Shown here: piece by piece, positions 11,864-22,745 of the stretch | How positions within the stretch are numbered: position 1 is the stretch's first letter | Layout of the letters: every line of letters begins with the position of its first letter | Assembly (NCBI GenBank): GCA_907165275.2 | Contig: OU015650.1 | Coordinates: 13,546,001 to 13,610,000 of the forward strand | DNA: 64,000 nucleotides | From: Zygaena filipendulae | Lineage: Eukaryota; Arthropoda; Insecta; Lepidoptera; Zygaenidae | Direction: 5' to 3' | The notes under the pieces: model-generated | Seen by the model: only the letters and a program-made list of their open reading frames with translations | What the model was told of the DNA's origin: nothing | The model's database searches: none | Made by a program: the position numbers and the translations under genes

Positions 11864-12104
11864 TAGACGCAGATAAGCAATAACATGTTAACCCACAAAA
11901 CAAAGTTATTGATTCAGAACGATTTATTGAGAGTTAGGGAACGTTTATTAATTATGTGTTTACCTTATTACATTGTTTAAATATGTAACTAAATATTGAA
12001 TATAAAAATATTGGAACAAAATGGCGATATAATTTTAAAACTTTAATTTACTCAAAATTTCTCCAGTGTGGGTTAACACACTATTGCTTATCTATGTCCA
12101 TATT
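11864..12104. mobile_element. MITE with AGATAAGCAATA ends, copy 1
   Basis: Ends GACGCAGATAAGCAATA and TATTGCTTATCTATGTC are inverted repeats. TA flanks both sides. The body recurs at 36330-36610 (inverse) and 36611-36845 (same orientation). No coding capacity. Confidence 0.75.
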
Positions 12105-12269
12105 ATACATATAACTTGCAAACATATAAATACCTATATCTACTTTCTTCGTTCCGTATTGGGTGAAAGGGAAATATTATTTTTACTTTATTAGATCGTA
12201 CCTAACTATAGATAGTTACGTAAATATGTAATTATACTACTCCTGGATTCACCTGACAGACAGTCTAGT

Positions 12270-12385
12270 TTCTAGTGGTGCTTTACAAAGGCGAAGCGCG
12301 GCGACCGCCCGCTCCGCTGTCCGCTCCGCTTCACGCTCGACCGTTTGGTCGCAGCGGCCCAACCACACCGCTTCGCAATGTATAC
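12270..12385. repeat. GC-rich imperfect inverted repeat
   Basis: GGCGAAGCGCGGCGACC on the left and CCGCTTCGCAATG on the right flank a GC-rich middle with repeated CCGCTCCGCT. It stands out sharply from AT-rich neighbours. Probably a small MITE; class not assigned. Confidence 0.35.
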
Positions 12386-12591
12386 TGTATGATGACGTAT
12401 TAGCAATAAAGTAGGCATATCATCATTAAGCCCTACCTACTAAGGTCGATGATTTGAGTTCAATCTCGCTACTTCGATTAAGATCGTCTCGGTAGGTAAT
12501 AGGTACGACAATCGTGATTTGGGCCAGTCTGTACGATTTTTCGATGCAACGTGTAAGTCGGGCAACGAATATCTACAGTTTTTTATTTTTA

Positions 12592-13345
12592 ACTAGCTGT
12601 CCCCTGAGGTTTTATCTGTGTATTTAATTCAGAATTTCCGCGGGAATTCCAGGATATAGTATACGTATAAGGCCCTTCGTCCACGCGTCGACTCGCTCGC
12701 GAGTCGCGGTTCGAGTATGATACGGGTAATCTCCGCCATACATTTTCGGCAACCTTCGTCCACGCGTCGACTCGACGCGCTCTCGACGCGGTGCGTGACT
12801 TAGTTTGCTAGTCGCGTGCGACTAGAGTATCATACGAATTGTTCCATTATATATTGTTAGCACTGGCCCACTCTTCACAGTGACGAGAAACTCGATCCGA
12901 TTTAAGGTGGTGCTAAATCCGACTAAGGTGCTCTCAGTGGTTTGATTACGTGATCAATTTCGGATCATAGACTGGTCAACTGCGTTCCGTTTTAAACAGT
13001 AACCAGTATACCTCAGTATAGCTAACTTTATAAGAAAGGCTTCGCGAGTTCGCAATATACTGGATTGACATCATACCTTACAGTGCTCGCAGTGCATTTC
13101 ATCACATACCTACTCAAAATAAAATGTCTTTGGTAGAGTCCGAGTCGAGTCGACGCGTGGGCGAGTGTAGGTCAAGAACACGTAGCATACGCAAATTAAA
13201 GTTTCAGTCGCGTGGACGAAGGGCCTAAACCTTCCTCTCGGATCATGCAGTAACTGGATGAGAATCCGTTCAGTAGTTTTTGAGTTTATCGCGAACAGAT
13301 AGAAAGACAGACGCAGCAGAGGCCTTTGTTTTATAATGTGTAGGT
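12592..13345 (+). repeat. SINE/LINE-tail repeat split by a MITE
   Basis: ACTAGCTGTCCCCTGAGG starts the left part. The right part resumes with AACCTTCCTCTCGGATCATG and GAGAATCCGTTCAGTAG, the usual downstream blocks of this repeat, so the host repeat predates the MITE. Confidence 0.65.
12671..13225. mobile_element. Harbinger-type MITE (555 bp)
   Basis: Terminal inverted repeats GGCCCTTCGTCCACGCG and CGCGTGGACGAAGGGCC are flanked by TAA duplications (12668-12670, 13226-13228). It interrupts a SINE/LINE-tail copy whose 5' part is 12592-12670 and whose 3' part is 13229-13345. Confidence 0.85.
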
Positions 13346-13412
13346 AGTAAGTGATAATATCATAATTATTAAAAAGTAATTATACCCAGGAATGGTGTAC
13401 GATAGTAAATAC

Positions 13413-15443
13413 TTGTTAGATATGAGTCGTAAACTCGCTAGGAGTACTGCGTCGTAGGCGGAAGCGGTGCCAGCGAACGCCGTTCTCGCGCCCGCTGCCT
13501 CGCACGCCCATGCAATATAACCACCGTGCCGTATGAGCGGAGCGATTGATTCTAAAAGCTGAAAACAAATCAAGACACATAAGTAAATAAAAGTTTTCCG
13601 ATTGTGATTTTTAGAGTTTTATTTTTCTAATAACAAAGTAGATCCGAAAGACCTCCGAAAGATCTACGTCAAAATTTGTTTTCCATCCATTTGTCCGAAT
13701 TGATTTGTTAAGTCAAGAAATAGGGGCATAGACTAAAGAGCCGAGAATATTACCTACCTTTAGGTTTTCATAAACGTCCTTGGTAACTAAGTTTGCCATC
13801 CCGTCCAAATCATCTGTCAACAGCTCCGCGCCGACCACTATCAATGCGTCAACCTTCTGTGGCGTTTCTTGTACAGGCGTTCCGCTAACCGCTCTGCTTG
13901 TCGCTCCGCTCAAAGCGCCCGCCGTCAGTGTGCTCACGGTGCAACCATGTGATTCCAATTGGGTTTTCAATACTTTACCGAGTTGGCTTGTTGTATTTGT
14001 TATCTGTAATAGACGTGTTGCACATCCTTACTTATTATTAGGTGTTCACCGCGATTTCACTCGCATTAATTCGGAGTTCCCGCGGGAATTCTGAGACACT
14101 TCAATTCGTATCGTAACTAATATTAAGTATGTTCTTTTTCTTCTTTATATATAAAAATAAATTGCTCACTCACTAACTCGAGAATGGCTGGATCGATTTT
14201 GAAAATTTTGATCTTGAAATGTTTGTGGAAGTTCAGGAACGGGTCGTACAAATGAAGCTGCTTTAATTCTGCATAGCGTTTGTACATCTTGGATAAACGG
14301 ATAATCATATGAGCGACGATGTGGGTATTTAATATATACCTATCTAATAGCGATTTCTTAGACAAGAGCTTCAAAGATTTACTAAGTGACGTTAAATAAT
14401 ACCTAATAATCATCAATCAGTCAACGTGTCGAAATGTTCCCACATAACAAATAATGCGTTCACATCTCCACGGTCGACTGTCTAATAAAACCGCCTAGGC
14501 ATAGGTAACTGCTATATAGTGCATAATCAAAAGCACTCGCTCCGCCTGGCGGCACATTTCGCAACTTATCGTACCTATTTCAAGAAAGCAGAAATTGGAG
14601 TCTATTAGACGGCTACCTTTTTAGATTTAAGAAGACAGCATATTAATAGAGATATTACACATAGAGCCTTGGATTATTCAAGATTCCGTTCGAAATTTAA
14701 ACACAAAAAAAAAAAACAAATCGAAGTGTAGGTACGTGGAACGGCGCGAAATTACGTTCGCGCTGAGAGACGCAGTAAGTAAGTTGTTTCACAATCCGTA
14801 AGACTGCATCATATTATGCTCTATGCCTATTATTATTCGGAATTCCATGTGTCGAAAATCGGGATCGAGAACTCTTGTAACGGAATGGATCCTGGCCTAT
14901 ATCTATTTCCAAGACCTCCAATACGAGGTAAGCTGTTCTTCTCCACGTGACTTTCGGGACTTCCAACTCTTTATTCCGAGACCAAAAGTATGCTTTGTCG
15001 CTTTTTATACGTGTATAATAATACTAGCTGTTCCCAGCGGTTGCACCCGCATTAATTTCGGAGTTTCTGCGAATAAAAAATACCCTATATTCTTTTTTGT
15101 TCTTCTTCTTCTTCTTTGTTGGTATATGCGTGGTACAGTGTGTATACAAAATTTCATGTTGATCGGTTAGGTAGTTAAGGCATGACAAGGTAACAGACAA
15201 CAACAGATAGGCAGATAGATGGAGTTACTTTTGAATTTATAATATTAGTATAGACTGTAGGTAGATAGATGATATTATACTTACTAAAACATCGCGGACG
15301 GGCCGTCTGTCGTCCCTATTGAGAAATCTACTCCGAGCTGTGTACGCCAGTAGAGCAGTTGTTGCCAGTACCAAGGAACTACCCTCAAGAGTCGCCAGTA
15401 ATCGCCACGCGAGCGCCGCTCCACCCTCGACTGCTTCCGACAT
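13413..15443 (-). CDS. Membrane-anchored SDR-like Rossmann protein (partial, 3' exons not found)
   Basis: Three exons join in frame: 15443-15285 (53 codons, ends at GTAAGT), 14003-13758 (82 codons, preceded by CTATTACAG, ends at GTAGGT) and 13558-13413 (48 codons plus 2 bases, preceded by TTTGTTTTCAG, ends at a weaker GTATTT donor). Exon 1 has a hydrophobic stretch (about residues 22-37, VLATTALLAYTA) suited to an N-terminal membrane anchor. Exon 2 opens with a strand and loop, DVLITNTTSQLGKVLKTQL, that resembles the first beta-alpha unit of short-chain dehydrogenases. Its glycine motif is degenerate, and the later strand is ALIVVGAE. At the expected Tyr-x-x-x-Lys site the sequence is YDAVL (Tyr170, Leu174), so the lysine is missing. 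If this is an SDR it may be inactive or use another chemistry. GC content is well above the flanks, supporting real coding. No further exon was recognised below 13413, so the C-terminus is unknown. I cannot assign an orthologue. Confidence 0.62.
14033..14110 (+). repeat. SINE/LINE-tail repeat fragment in an intron
   Basis: Reads GGTGTTCACCGCGATTTCAC and CCCGCGGGAATTC. It lies just upstream of exon 2 of the SDR-like gene. Confidence 0.55.
14128..14290 (+). repeat. ATATATAAAAAT...CTCGAGAAYGGCTGG repeat
   Basis: TATATATAAAAATAAATTGC followed by AACTCGAGAATGGCTGGATC matches a block at 54265-54400. It is an interspersed repeat within the SDR-like gene's first intron; class not assigned. Confidence 0.55.
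15024..15252 (+). repeat. SINE/LINE-tail repeat in an intron
   Basis: Begins ACTAGCTGTTCCCAGCGG and ends TTATAATATTAGTATAGACTG, with a TTCTTCTTCTTCTTC insertion near 15103-15117. Confidence 0.65.
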
Positions 15444-17127
15444 TGTTCTCTGTAAGATCTTTTAAGTAGAAACACTTTTGTCTTGTCTTTCGAATGACTG
15501 GCGCAAGGAAACCCACGCGTAGGTATGCCAAATTTTTGGTAAGAAATTAAACATTGAGTGAAAAGGGGTGAACGCGGGTAAAACTACGTGGCCGAGCTAG
15601 GTCTGTTTTAATAAAGAAGTTCTTGAGCATTTCTTGAGTCGAACTTGTAGTGGCATGCTTGTGAAAGTATAGCTTTACAGGCTTAACGGTTAGGTACTTC
15701 ATGTTCCACCGACACTTGCAGTTAATTGTGGTTTGATCAAATCTAAAATTGGAATTTATGTTTCCCACAATTTCGAGCCCGACCAATCGATTGTGTAACG
15801 ACTAGAATAGTGTCAGCTGCACAAAGTTCCATTAAAAGATTGTTCCTCACAAAAAAAATTCTACATAGTCATGTAGGTAAATTCAGTAAAAGGTAAATAC
15901 GTATACTTATATAGCTGTTGCCCGATTGTTAAGAGTTACAAACAAACAAACGAACTCACATTCGCATTTCTATGGGGTGATACATACACAAACCCAGATT
16001 TAGGGTAAACACAATTATTCGTCAGACACCTGAATGTTTATTCTGACGCGGAGATCAAAGTCTATGTAAAGTGATTAGCTATCCACTAGACCTATGGCGC
16101 CGACAACAGTTGTTGTCGGGTGGAAGTCGTCGTTAGCAAGTGGACCAGCCACCTGTTAACTGCAGCCATTTCGTTAGGTATCCTGATCGAGAAACTGGTT
16201 TTATTAATAGATGTGGTCTTACTTTGAATAGCTTTAAACGTGCAGCGTTGACTTTTCTAATACTTTAATTGGTAAAAAAGCTTTGCTATTGGCAAAATTT
16301 GTTAACTATTTATGGACAACAAAATTTCAAAAAGAAATAAAATTGCCAAAGAGGAAAGATAGGCGCATAATTTATTATTTTGCTACTTCATTCAGGCAAA
16401 GGTTTTGTTAACATTATACCTATAAAGTTAACGGTTCTGGGCATATAAGGCAAAGTTGATTGTCCGTCCTCGCCTAGATTCATTCATCCAAAGAGGCCTA
16501 ATCACCAGCTGCTCATAAAGCGTAAAGCCTGCCACATCTTAAGGTATAGTACCTACTACGCTCTAGACTTGGTGAGCTGAAGGGTTAAAATAACAATGGA
16601 TGTGAGATTTTGAAACATATCGACTCAGGTACTTATTATAATTCAAATCTATAGAAAAAACTATAGGTTTAATTCTTGAAATTATAATGCAATAATGCAA
16701 TTGTATGGGTTATTTTGCCTGAAATAAATGAATTATTATTATTATTACCTACATTGGGATTATACTGTAAATAATATTTTTATCAGTGTCACGTGGTGGT
16801 AAAGATTACCATTTTGGAAGCAAGTGTTAATTAAATATTAGCGGTTAATTAGTGTATATGTACCTGACTGTTCGCACGCGAGAAGTTTTACTTTGATCGT
16901 ATATTATTTGGATAAAAATAATAATTTCTTTCTTTACCACCTATAATCGCATCACTTCCGTTGTCTAACGTACAAAAAGTAGGTTTCAAACAGCCTAGAA
17001 AAGACATTTTCGTTGCTGATTGTCCCCACGACCTGCATGTTCGGTATTGTGATTGAGATGCTATTGTACGCTCTCGATTGCATCTTAGCATATTTGGTCA
17101 CGTGTCGTTGTGGTTGTTACCATTTAT
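15444..17127. other. Upstream of the SDR-like gene; no further gene seen
   Basis: Holds the presumed promoter of the minus-strand SDR-like gene and a LINE-type 3' end at about 16700-16748 (GAAATAAATGAATTATTATT followed by ATT repeats). Nothing else could be supported. Confidence 0.4.
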
Positions 17128-17459
17128 GTTTCCAATAGGAATGTGGACTACTTTTGAAAATCAAAATTCTAATTAGTCCGTCAGTTAGAAAATAAAAGAA
17201 ACAATAGACACGTATTTTTTGCTTTTTTAAATAAATTAAAATATACAGAGATAAAGGGCATTAAAGTTTAGGATGAGGAGGTCGTGACGTCACTAACCGC
17301 AAAACCGCCATACAAACTGTCAAAATAGTGACGTCACGCGAAATTTCAACTCAATATATCGCCGTTATTTTTTGATTACGTAAAAAATACGTGTCCAATA
17401 TTTTTTAATAATCTACAAGACGGACTAAAAAATAAAAATTAGTCAACATGCCCATTGAT
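17128..17459 (+). mobile_element. Paired-TGACGTCA MITE, copy 2
   Basis: Outer inverted ends CAATAGGAATGTGGACTA and TAGTCAACATGCCCATTG, with inner TTAGTCCGTC repeats. TGACGTCA sites are at 17285-17292 and 17329-17336. Confidence 0.75.
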
Positions 17460-17689
17460 GATAGAGTACTTTTTAATTATTGTGATCTACCGAAGTTTTT
17501 TTAAATTAAATATTACCGGCATGTCCACCTAATGTCATTAATCTATACATTTATATGTATATAGGTATAAATAAAATTAAAGTGTCTGTAATTCCAAATT
17601 TCCAGCTTAAATATACGGTACTTACATAATTTAATTTTTTTTTAATTTTTGTCTGTCTGTCTGTTTGTTTCGGCTAATCTCTGACATGG

Positions 17690-18175
17690 ATGGACAGATT
17701 TTAACGGGACTTTTACTGGCAGATAGCTAGCTGTTGTTATAAGAAGTATAACTTAGGCTACTTTTATTTTAGAAAAAATTAGTTCCTGCGGGAATTCCGA
17801 AACGGTTGGACCAATTTGGACGGGACTTTCAATTTCATTGCTGTTGTTATGAGGAGTAGGTAAATTAGACTATTTTGGAGTTCCTGCGGGAATTCCGAAA
17901 CTCACGTGGGTGGAATCGCATTTACCTATGTTATTGTTGACTCCGTTCGTCTACCTATAATTTTTATTTTAAGCTAGTATAGTATACTAGCGGTTTCACC
18001 CGCGTGAATTTCGGAATTCCCACAGGAACAATTTTTTTTCTAGAATAAAATTAGCCTAAGTTACTCCTTATAATATCAGCTATCTGTAACTGAAAGTTCC
18101 GTTACAATCGGTCCAGCGGCCCAGCCGTTTCAGAGATTAGCCGGAACAAACAGACAGACTGATAGGGATAAATTT
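17690..18175. repeat. Inverted pair of SINE/LINE-tail repeats
   Basis: A reverse copy (17690-17935, GGAGTTCCTGCGGGAATTCC) faces a forward copy (17980-18175, ACTAGCGGTTTCACCCGCG). They share the ACTCCTTATAAYATCAGC block. Confidence 0.65.
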
Positions 18176-18369
18176 TAAATATTTTAAATTTTAATGTTTT
18201 TAATGTAAGTAAGGTTTAAAGAATTTATTCTCAAAAAAAGATAAAAATCGCTTACATGAGAATATTAATAAAAGTCTAAGACATTAACAAAGTCGTCGCA
18301 TTAGTAATGGGTAGAAATCTCATTAACGTATAATAGTACGGACCGCCAAGAGGGGATTTGTGGATTAGC

Positions 18370-18538
18370 TAAAGCGCGTCAGATGAACATAAGGGGGGTA
18401 CCTTGCACCATGTTCAGTACCTCCACCAAATATAGGCCCTCTACACTGGTGGGTGCGTCTAGAATAACCGATCAGATTAGTAAAAAAAAATCGATAACTC
18501 GAAATACTCGAGCGCGTCAGATTAAGATATGGTGGGTT
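18370..18538 (-). repeat. Left piece of the TCTGACGCGCTCGAG array
   Basis: The motif appears in reverse complement at 18374-18383 (partial) and 18507-18521, 138 bases apart. The LINE begins directly beyond it. Confidence 0.5.
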
Positions 18539-18865
18539 AATTATTTATTTATTTATTTATTTAAACTTTTTGCACATTATGGTACAAAAGGCGGACTTAA
18601 TGCCATTGTGGCATTCTCTGCCAGTCAACCTTCAAGATCTGCAGAAAGTGTGTTTGGTGGTGCTTGTGAGTTCTTGATAAATAGATAATAGACACACAAC
18701 AAACAAACTAAAACATAAACAAACCATACAAAATACTTACATATAATACGTAGGTAATTCAATAAAAACAAAAATAAAATTAAGACACATAAATGCACAA
18801 ATATTACACATAGCATACTACCTATAGAAATAATTTATAACTAAGCACCTATTCATAATTATAAT

Positions 18866-21757
18866 TTACTGTCGGTTAAGGAGATATTTATACATCTTAT
18901 TTTTGAAAATATTTTTGTTCGAGGATTGTCGAATGTCAGTGGGCAGTGAGTTCCAGAGCTGGATGGCCTGCAAAGTGAAAGAATCAGAGACAAACCCCGT
19001 CCGATGAGAAGGAATTTTTAAGAGAAGATTGTGGGTAGAGCGAAGAGGTCTATCATGTGAAGAAGAAAGGAATTGAAAACGGCTCTTTAAATAAGAAGGA
19101 GATACTGGGTCGTTTAGAACGGAAAAGAGCGTACAGGCAATTCTTAACTGTCGGCGATTACGGATGGAAAGCCACTTTAGCTGAGAACGATAGAAAGACA
19201 CATGATCGTACTTACGTAGCCCGAAGATGTATCGAATGCAATTATTCAGAAGACGATCCAGCTTATTCAAAAGATCTTCATTTAGGTCGCAATAACATAC
19301 ATCAGCGTAATCAATTATAGGAATCACTAAGGACTGTACCAGTAGCTTCTTAGTACACGTGGGAAAAAAGTTTTTGTACCGGTAAAGCGACCGTAGTATT
19401 CCGGTTACTCTAGCTGAAATCTCACTCACCTGCTTAACCCAGCTGAGGGTGGTGTCAATATACAATCCAAGATCTTTAACATGGGGTTCAAACGGAATAA
19501 CTGAGTCGCGATACTTTAGGTTGGATATATTTAGGTGATCGACCTTTGCCAACTGTCTGGAGCTACCCACCATTATGGCCTGACACTTGTTAGGGTTTAC
19601 TGTGACACCAAATCGATTTGACCATTCCCAGACTAGGTTCAGCTGATAATTAAGGTCCCTTATAGCGTCTTCAATATTTTCCACCCCAGTCTGCGTGTAA
19701 AGTTGTAAATCATCTGCATACAGATGGTAAGAACAGCTGAGTTGATTAGTTAAGGAGTTTATGAAAATAGAAAAAAGTAGAGGAGAGAGTATTCCGCCTT
19801 GCGGTACGCCAGTAGCAATGTCGCACCAGTTGGACACGTTTTGATCCACACGCACAGCTTGCTGACGCCCGCGAAGATAAGAAGAAAACCAGTCAATCAC
19901 CGATGAAGATAAATTAAAAGTGGAGAGGAGGGAGAGAAGGATATCGTGATCAACGGTGTTAAAGGCATTGGAAAAGTCTATAAGGACCAAAATGGTCACG
20001 CAGGAGTTCTCCATACCGTCTCTAATATCTTCTGTCACTTTAAGGAGAGCAGTATGGGTGCTATGACCAGGTCGAAAGCCTGATTGAAAGGGAGAAAGTA
20101 ATTCCTGTTGTTGCACAAAACTAGAAAATTGTTTGTGTACTACAGCTTCAAGAATTTTCGAGAGGAAGGGTAAAATTGAAATAGGACGGTAATGGTTCAT
20201 CTGTGAGGGATTTGTGATTTTGGGGAGTGGGATAACAAGGGCTTTACACCAAGAAGATGGAAAGGAACCTGAAACTAGAGAGAAGTTTATAATATGAGTG
20301 ATAGGTGATAGTACCGCATTAAGAATTGGGAGAATCATTGCACGTCCGATGTCATCACTCCCCACCGCTTTCGAAGTGATGCACATGATAATTTTGCGTA
20401 TTTCTTCTTGAGAAACATCAGAAAAGAAAAAAGGGTCGGACTTGAAAGAAGTTGCATCAGCAACTTCACAAATGGTACTCAGCTTAGTAATATCGTCAAG
20501 TTTGGTAGCCGAAGAGAAATGTTGGTTAAGACTATTAATGTTTAAGGTAGGAGTTAGATGTAATTTTGGTTTCGTTTTCCCAAAACCAAAGGATTTCAGA
20601 AATTTCCAGATATCACACGAAGAAGTAGAGAATAGATTTTCGTGAAAATAGCGGCGTTTTGCTGTCCTTACCACCCGGTTGCAGAGATTTCTAGCTAGCT
20701 TGTACCATGCCCAATTTTCAGGACAACGATTTCGCTTAAATGAACGGAAGGCGCGGTCTCTCTTCTTCATAGCCATGCGTACACCGGTTGTGATCCATGG
20801 TGCCGGTGGGCGCTTTAGTTTGACCTTTCTGATTGGGGCGTGGGCATCGAACAGTTTTATAACTGTGTTGGTAAGAATAGATACCTTATCATCCACTGTC
20901 GGTGCCAGGGTCACAGACGTCCAGTCAAGGTCACAGGCATCCAAAACCAGCTTCTCGACGTCAAGTCGTGCATAGTTGCGCATAAATATTGCAGGAGCGG
21001 GTAGTTTTAGAGGTTTCAATTTGTAAGAGATAAAAATTAAATCATGACGAGAAAAACCCGACGCCGGGAGCTGTCCATGACTCGTCACTGCATCAGGATT
21101 TGAAACTAATATGATATCAATCCATGTGTCTGGTGTGTCTAAATTGTAATGGGTTGGCTTTAGAGGTATAATATTAAAATCTACTGACTCAATAATAGCA
21201 CGCAGGCGTCGAGACTGAGCAGTATCCCTGAGCAGATCAGTGTTAAAATCCCCCATGATTACGTGATGCATGTAATTGGACCCAATTGATTCCAATAGGG
21301 ATTCAAATTTTGAGAAATAATTAATAGACGGAGGGCAATAAACAACTCCAAGAACTGCTCTAACACCACTGACATTCACTTCCAGAAATATGTGTTCTGG
21401 TGATCCTGAGTAGACAGCGTCAGAAATTGAAAGTAGCGTATGAGTAATGCCATGACGCAGGTAGATGGCTACTCCACCGCCTCTCCTACCCACGCGGTCG
21501 TTGCGAATAAGTGTATATCCTGGTAAACTGTAGGTAGTGGAGTCTAAACTAGGTTTTAACCAGCTTTCCGAAACTAATATTGCGTGGACAATTACCTTGC
21601 TTGTAAAGGTAGCTAATAACTCATCATAGTGGCTAGGTATACTTTGTGCATTGATGTGACAAACATTAAAACATTGACCTGATACACTGAAGATTCTACA
21701 TAAAGAATCCTCCAGAGAGTCAGTATCGGGGACGGAAGGTCCGATCTTAACAGACAT
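18866..21757 (-). CDS. LINE ORF2: endonuclease-reverse transcriptase
   Basis: About 963 residues from the first ATG (21757). The frame extends upstream to a TTG but not usefully. The N-terminal apurinic-like endonuclease shows HINAQSI, SESWL, RRGGGVAIY, MGDFNTDL and SRHDLIF. The reverse transcriptase follows with YRPISILPFLSKILE, SGFRPGHSTHTAL, LIDFSNAFNTVDH, GVPQGGILSPLLF and the catalytic YADD (HLYADDLQLY). The C-terminal domain has YADVCYCDLNED and ends near LWNSLPTDIRQ. No internal stop or frameshift is visible, so it could be active or very young. It would copy its own RNA into DNA at a nicked target. The clade (CR1-like against Jockey) is a judgement from motif style. Confidence 0.93.
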   Translation of the reverse strand: MSVKIGPSVPDTDSLEDSLCRIFSVSGQCFNVCHINAQSIPSHYDELLATFTSKVIVHAILVSESWLKPSLDSTTYSLPGYTLIRNDRVGRRGGGVAIYLRHGITHTLLSISDAVYSGSPEHIFLEVNVSGVRAVLGVVYCPPSINYFSKFESLLESIGSNYMHHVIMGDFNTDLLRDTAQSRRLRAIIESVDFNIIPLKPTHYNLDTPDTWIDIILVSNPDAVTSHGQLPASGFSRHDLIFISYKLKPLKLPAPAIFMRNYARLDVEKLVLDACDLDWTSVTLAPTVDDKVSILTNTVIKLFDAHAPIRKVKLKRPPAPWITTGVRMAMKKRDRAFRSFKRNRCPENWAWYKLARNLCNRVVRTAKRRYFHENLFSTSSCDIWKFLKSFGFGKTKPKLHLTPTLNINSLNQHFSSATKLDDITKLSTICEVADATSFKSDPFFFSDVSQEEIRKIIMCITSKAVGSDDIGRAMILPILNAVLSPITHIINFSLVSGSFPSSWCKALVIPLPKITNPSQMNHYRPISILPFLSKILEAVVHKQFSSFVQQQELLSPFQSGFRPGHSTHTALLKVTEDIRDGMENSCVTILVLIDFSNAFNTVDHDILLSLLSTFNLSSSVIDWFSSYLRGRQQAVRVDQNVSNWCDIATGVPQGGILSPLLFSIFINSLTNQLSCSYHLYADDLQLYTQTGVENIEDAIRDLNYQLNLVWEWSNRFGVTVNPNKCQAIMVGSSRQLAKVDHLNISNLKYRDSVIPFEPHVKDLGLYIDTTLSWVKQVSEISARVTGILRSLYRYKNFFPTCTKKLLVQSLVIPIIDYADVCYCDLNEDLLNKLDRLLNNCIRYIFGLRKYDHVSFYRSQLKWLSIRNRRQLRIACTLFSVLNDPVSPSYLKSRFQFLSSSHDRPLRSTHNLLLKIPSHRTGFVSDSFTLQAIQLWNSLPTDIRQSSNKNIFKNKMYKYLLNRQ

Positions 21758-22745
21758 AACTGACAAACAGTTATATATAGCAGATTTTAAGATAATAAAA
21801 ATATAATACAATAATGTTTTAAGTAGGTGGGTAAGTTATGAATGTGAAAGAAAAAAAGGGTTTATTATGAATAGGTATTCCTAGTAAAAGTTACGGCGCA
21901 CCAAAAAAAAAATAAAAAAAATATATATATATTACACTGAAGAACACACCTTGTGCACATCCCACCGGCCGTTACAAACAAAGAAAGAGAGAAACAACAA
22001 AAAAAAAAAAAAAAACAAATAATATTAAATCAAAAACCTGAAACTTACTTATATAAATTACTACTCTAAACAAGCTTTCTGCTGTTTGACTCAATAACAA
22101 AAAAAATTAAAGTCAAAAAAGAATAAGTAAATCAACAGACCAAAGAAGTTAAAAAAAAAAAAAACAAGTATAAAAAGGAAAGATAACTAATTGTAACAAA
22201 GTTAAGACTACAGGGAGCCGAGCAATCCGAAACCATGTAATTCTATAAATAGTTACATTTTATAAAATAGTAATAAAAGAAGTACACCAAAAAAAAAATA
22301 GAATATGAAAGATGGCAAATAAAGGAAAAATAAATATAAAATAAGTTTTTAATTAAGTAATGGTCGTGTCAAAAACCAGTTAAAAAGCAATTTGACATCG
22401 CTGGATATATCGACTTAGTTTCCTTTGCCTTCTTAGAATGATACTTAAATGCGAGAAAAAATCTACTTTTCACTTTGGAGTTGTCGAATAATAAAATGAC
22501 AAGAAATTGAAGAAGTAGATGAAGAGATTGATATTATTAAGAAACATTGTCATTGGCAAATTATAATTATAGACGCCATTATTAAAGAAGAAGAAGAAGA
22601 AGACAATTGACATTTATGTCATACAATAAAAATACAATGGACTCGATTGCGCTCCTCAGAATCATTTGTAAATTTAAAAAAAAGTTAACATAAAATGGAT
22701 ATTTAGATGACAGCAAGTGAGGCTACCCTCAACTGAAAATTAAAC
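21758..22745. other. AT-rich spacer between LINE ORF1 and ORF2
   Basis: Contains several A runs, a short AT run (21922-21933) and a GAA repeat (22584-22603). No reading frame of note. Such a long spacer is unusual for this type of element and may be an insertion. Confidence 0.5.
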
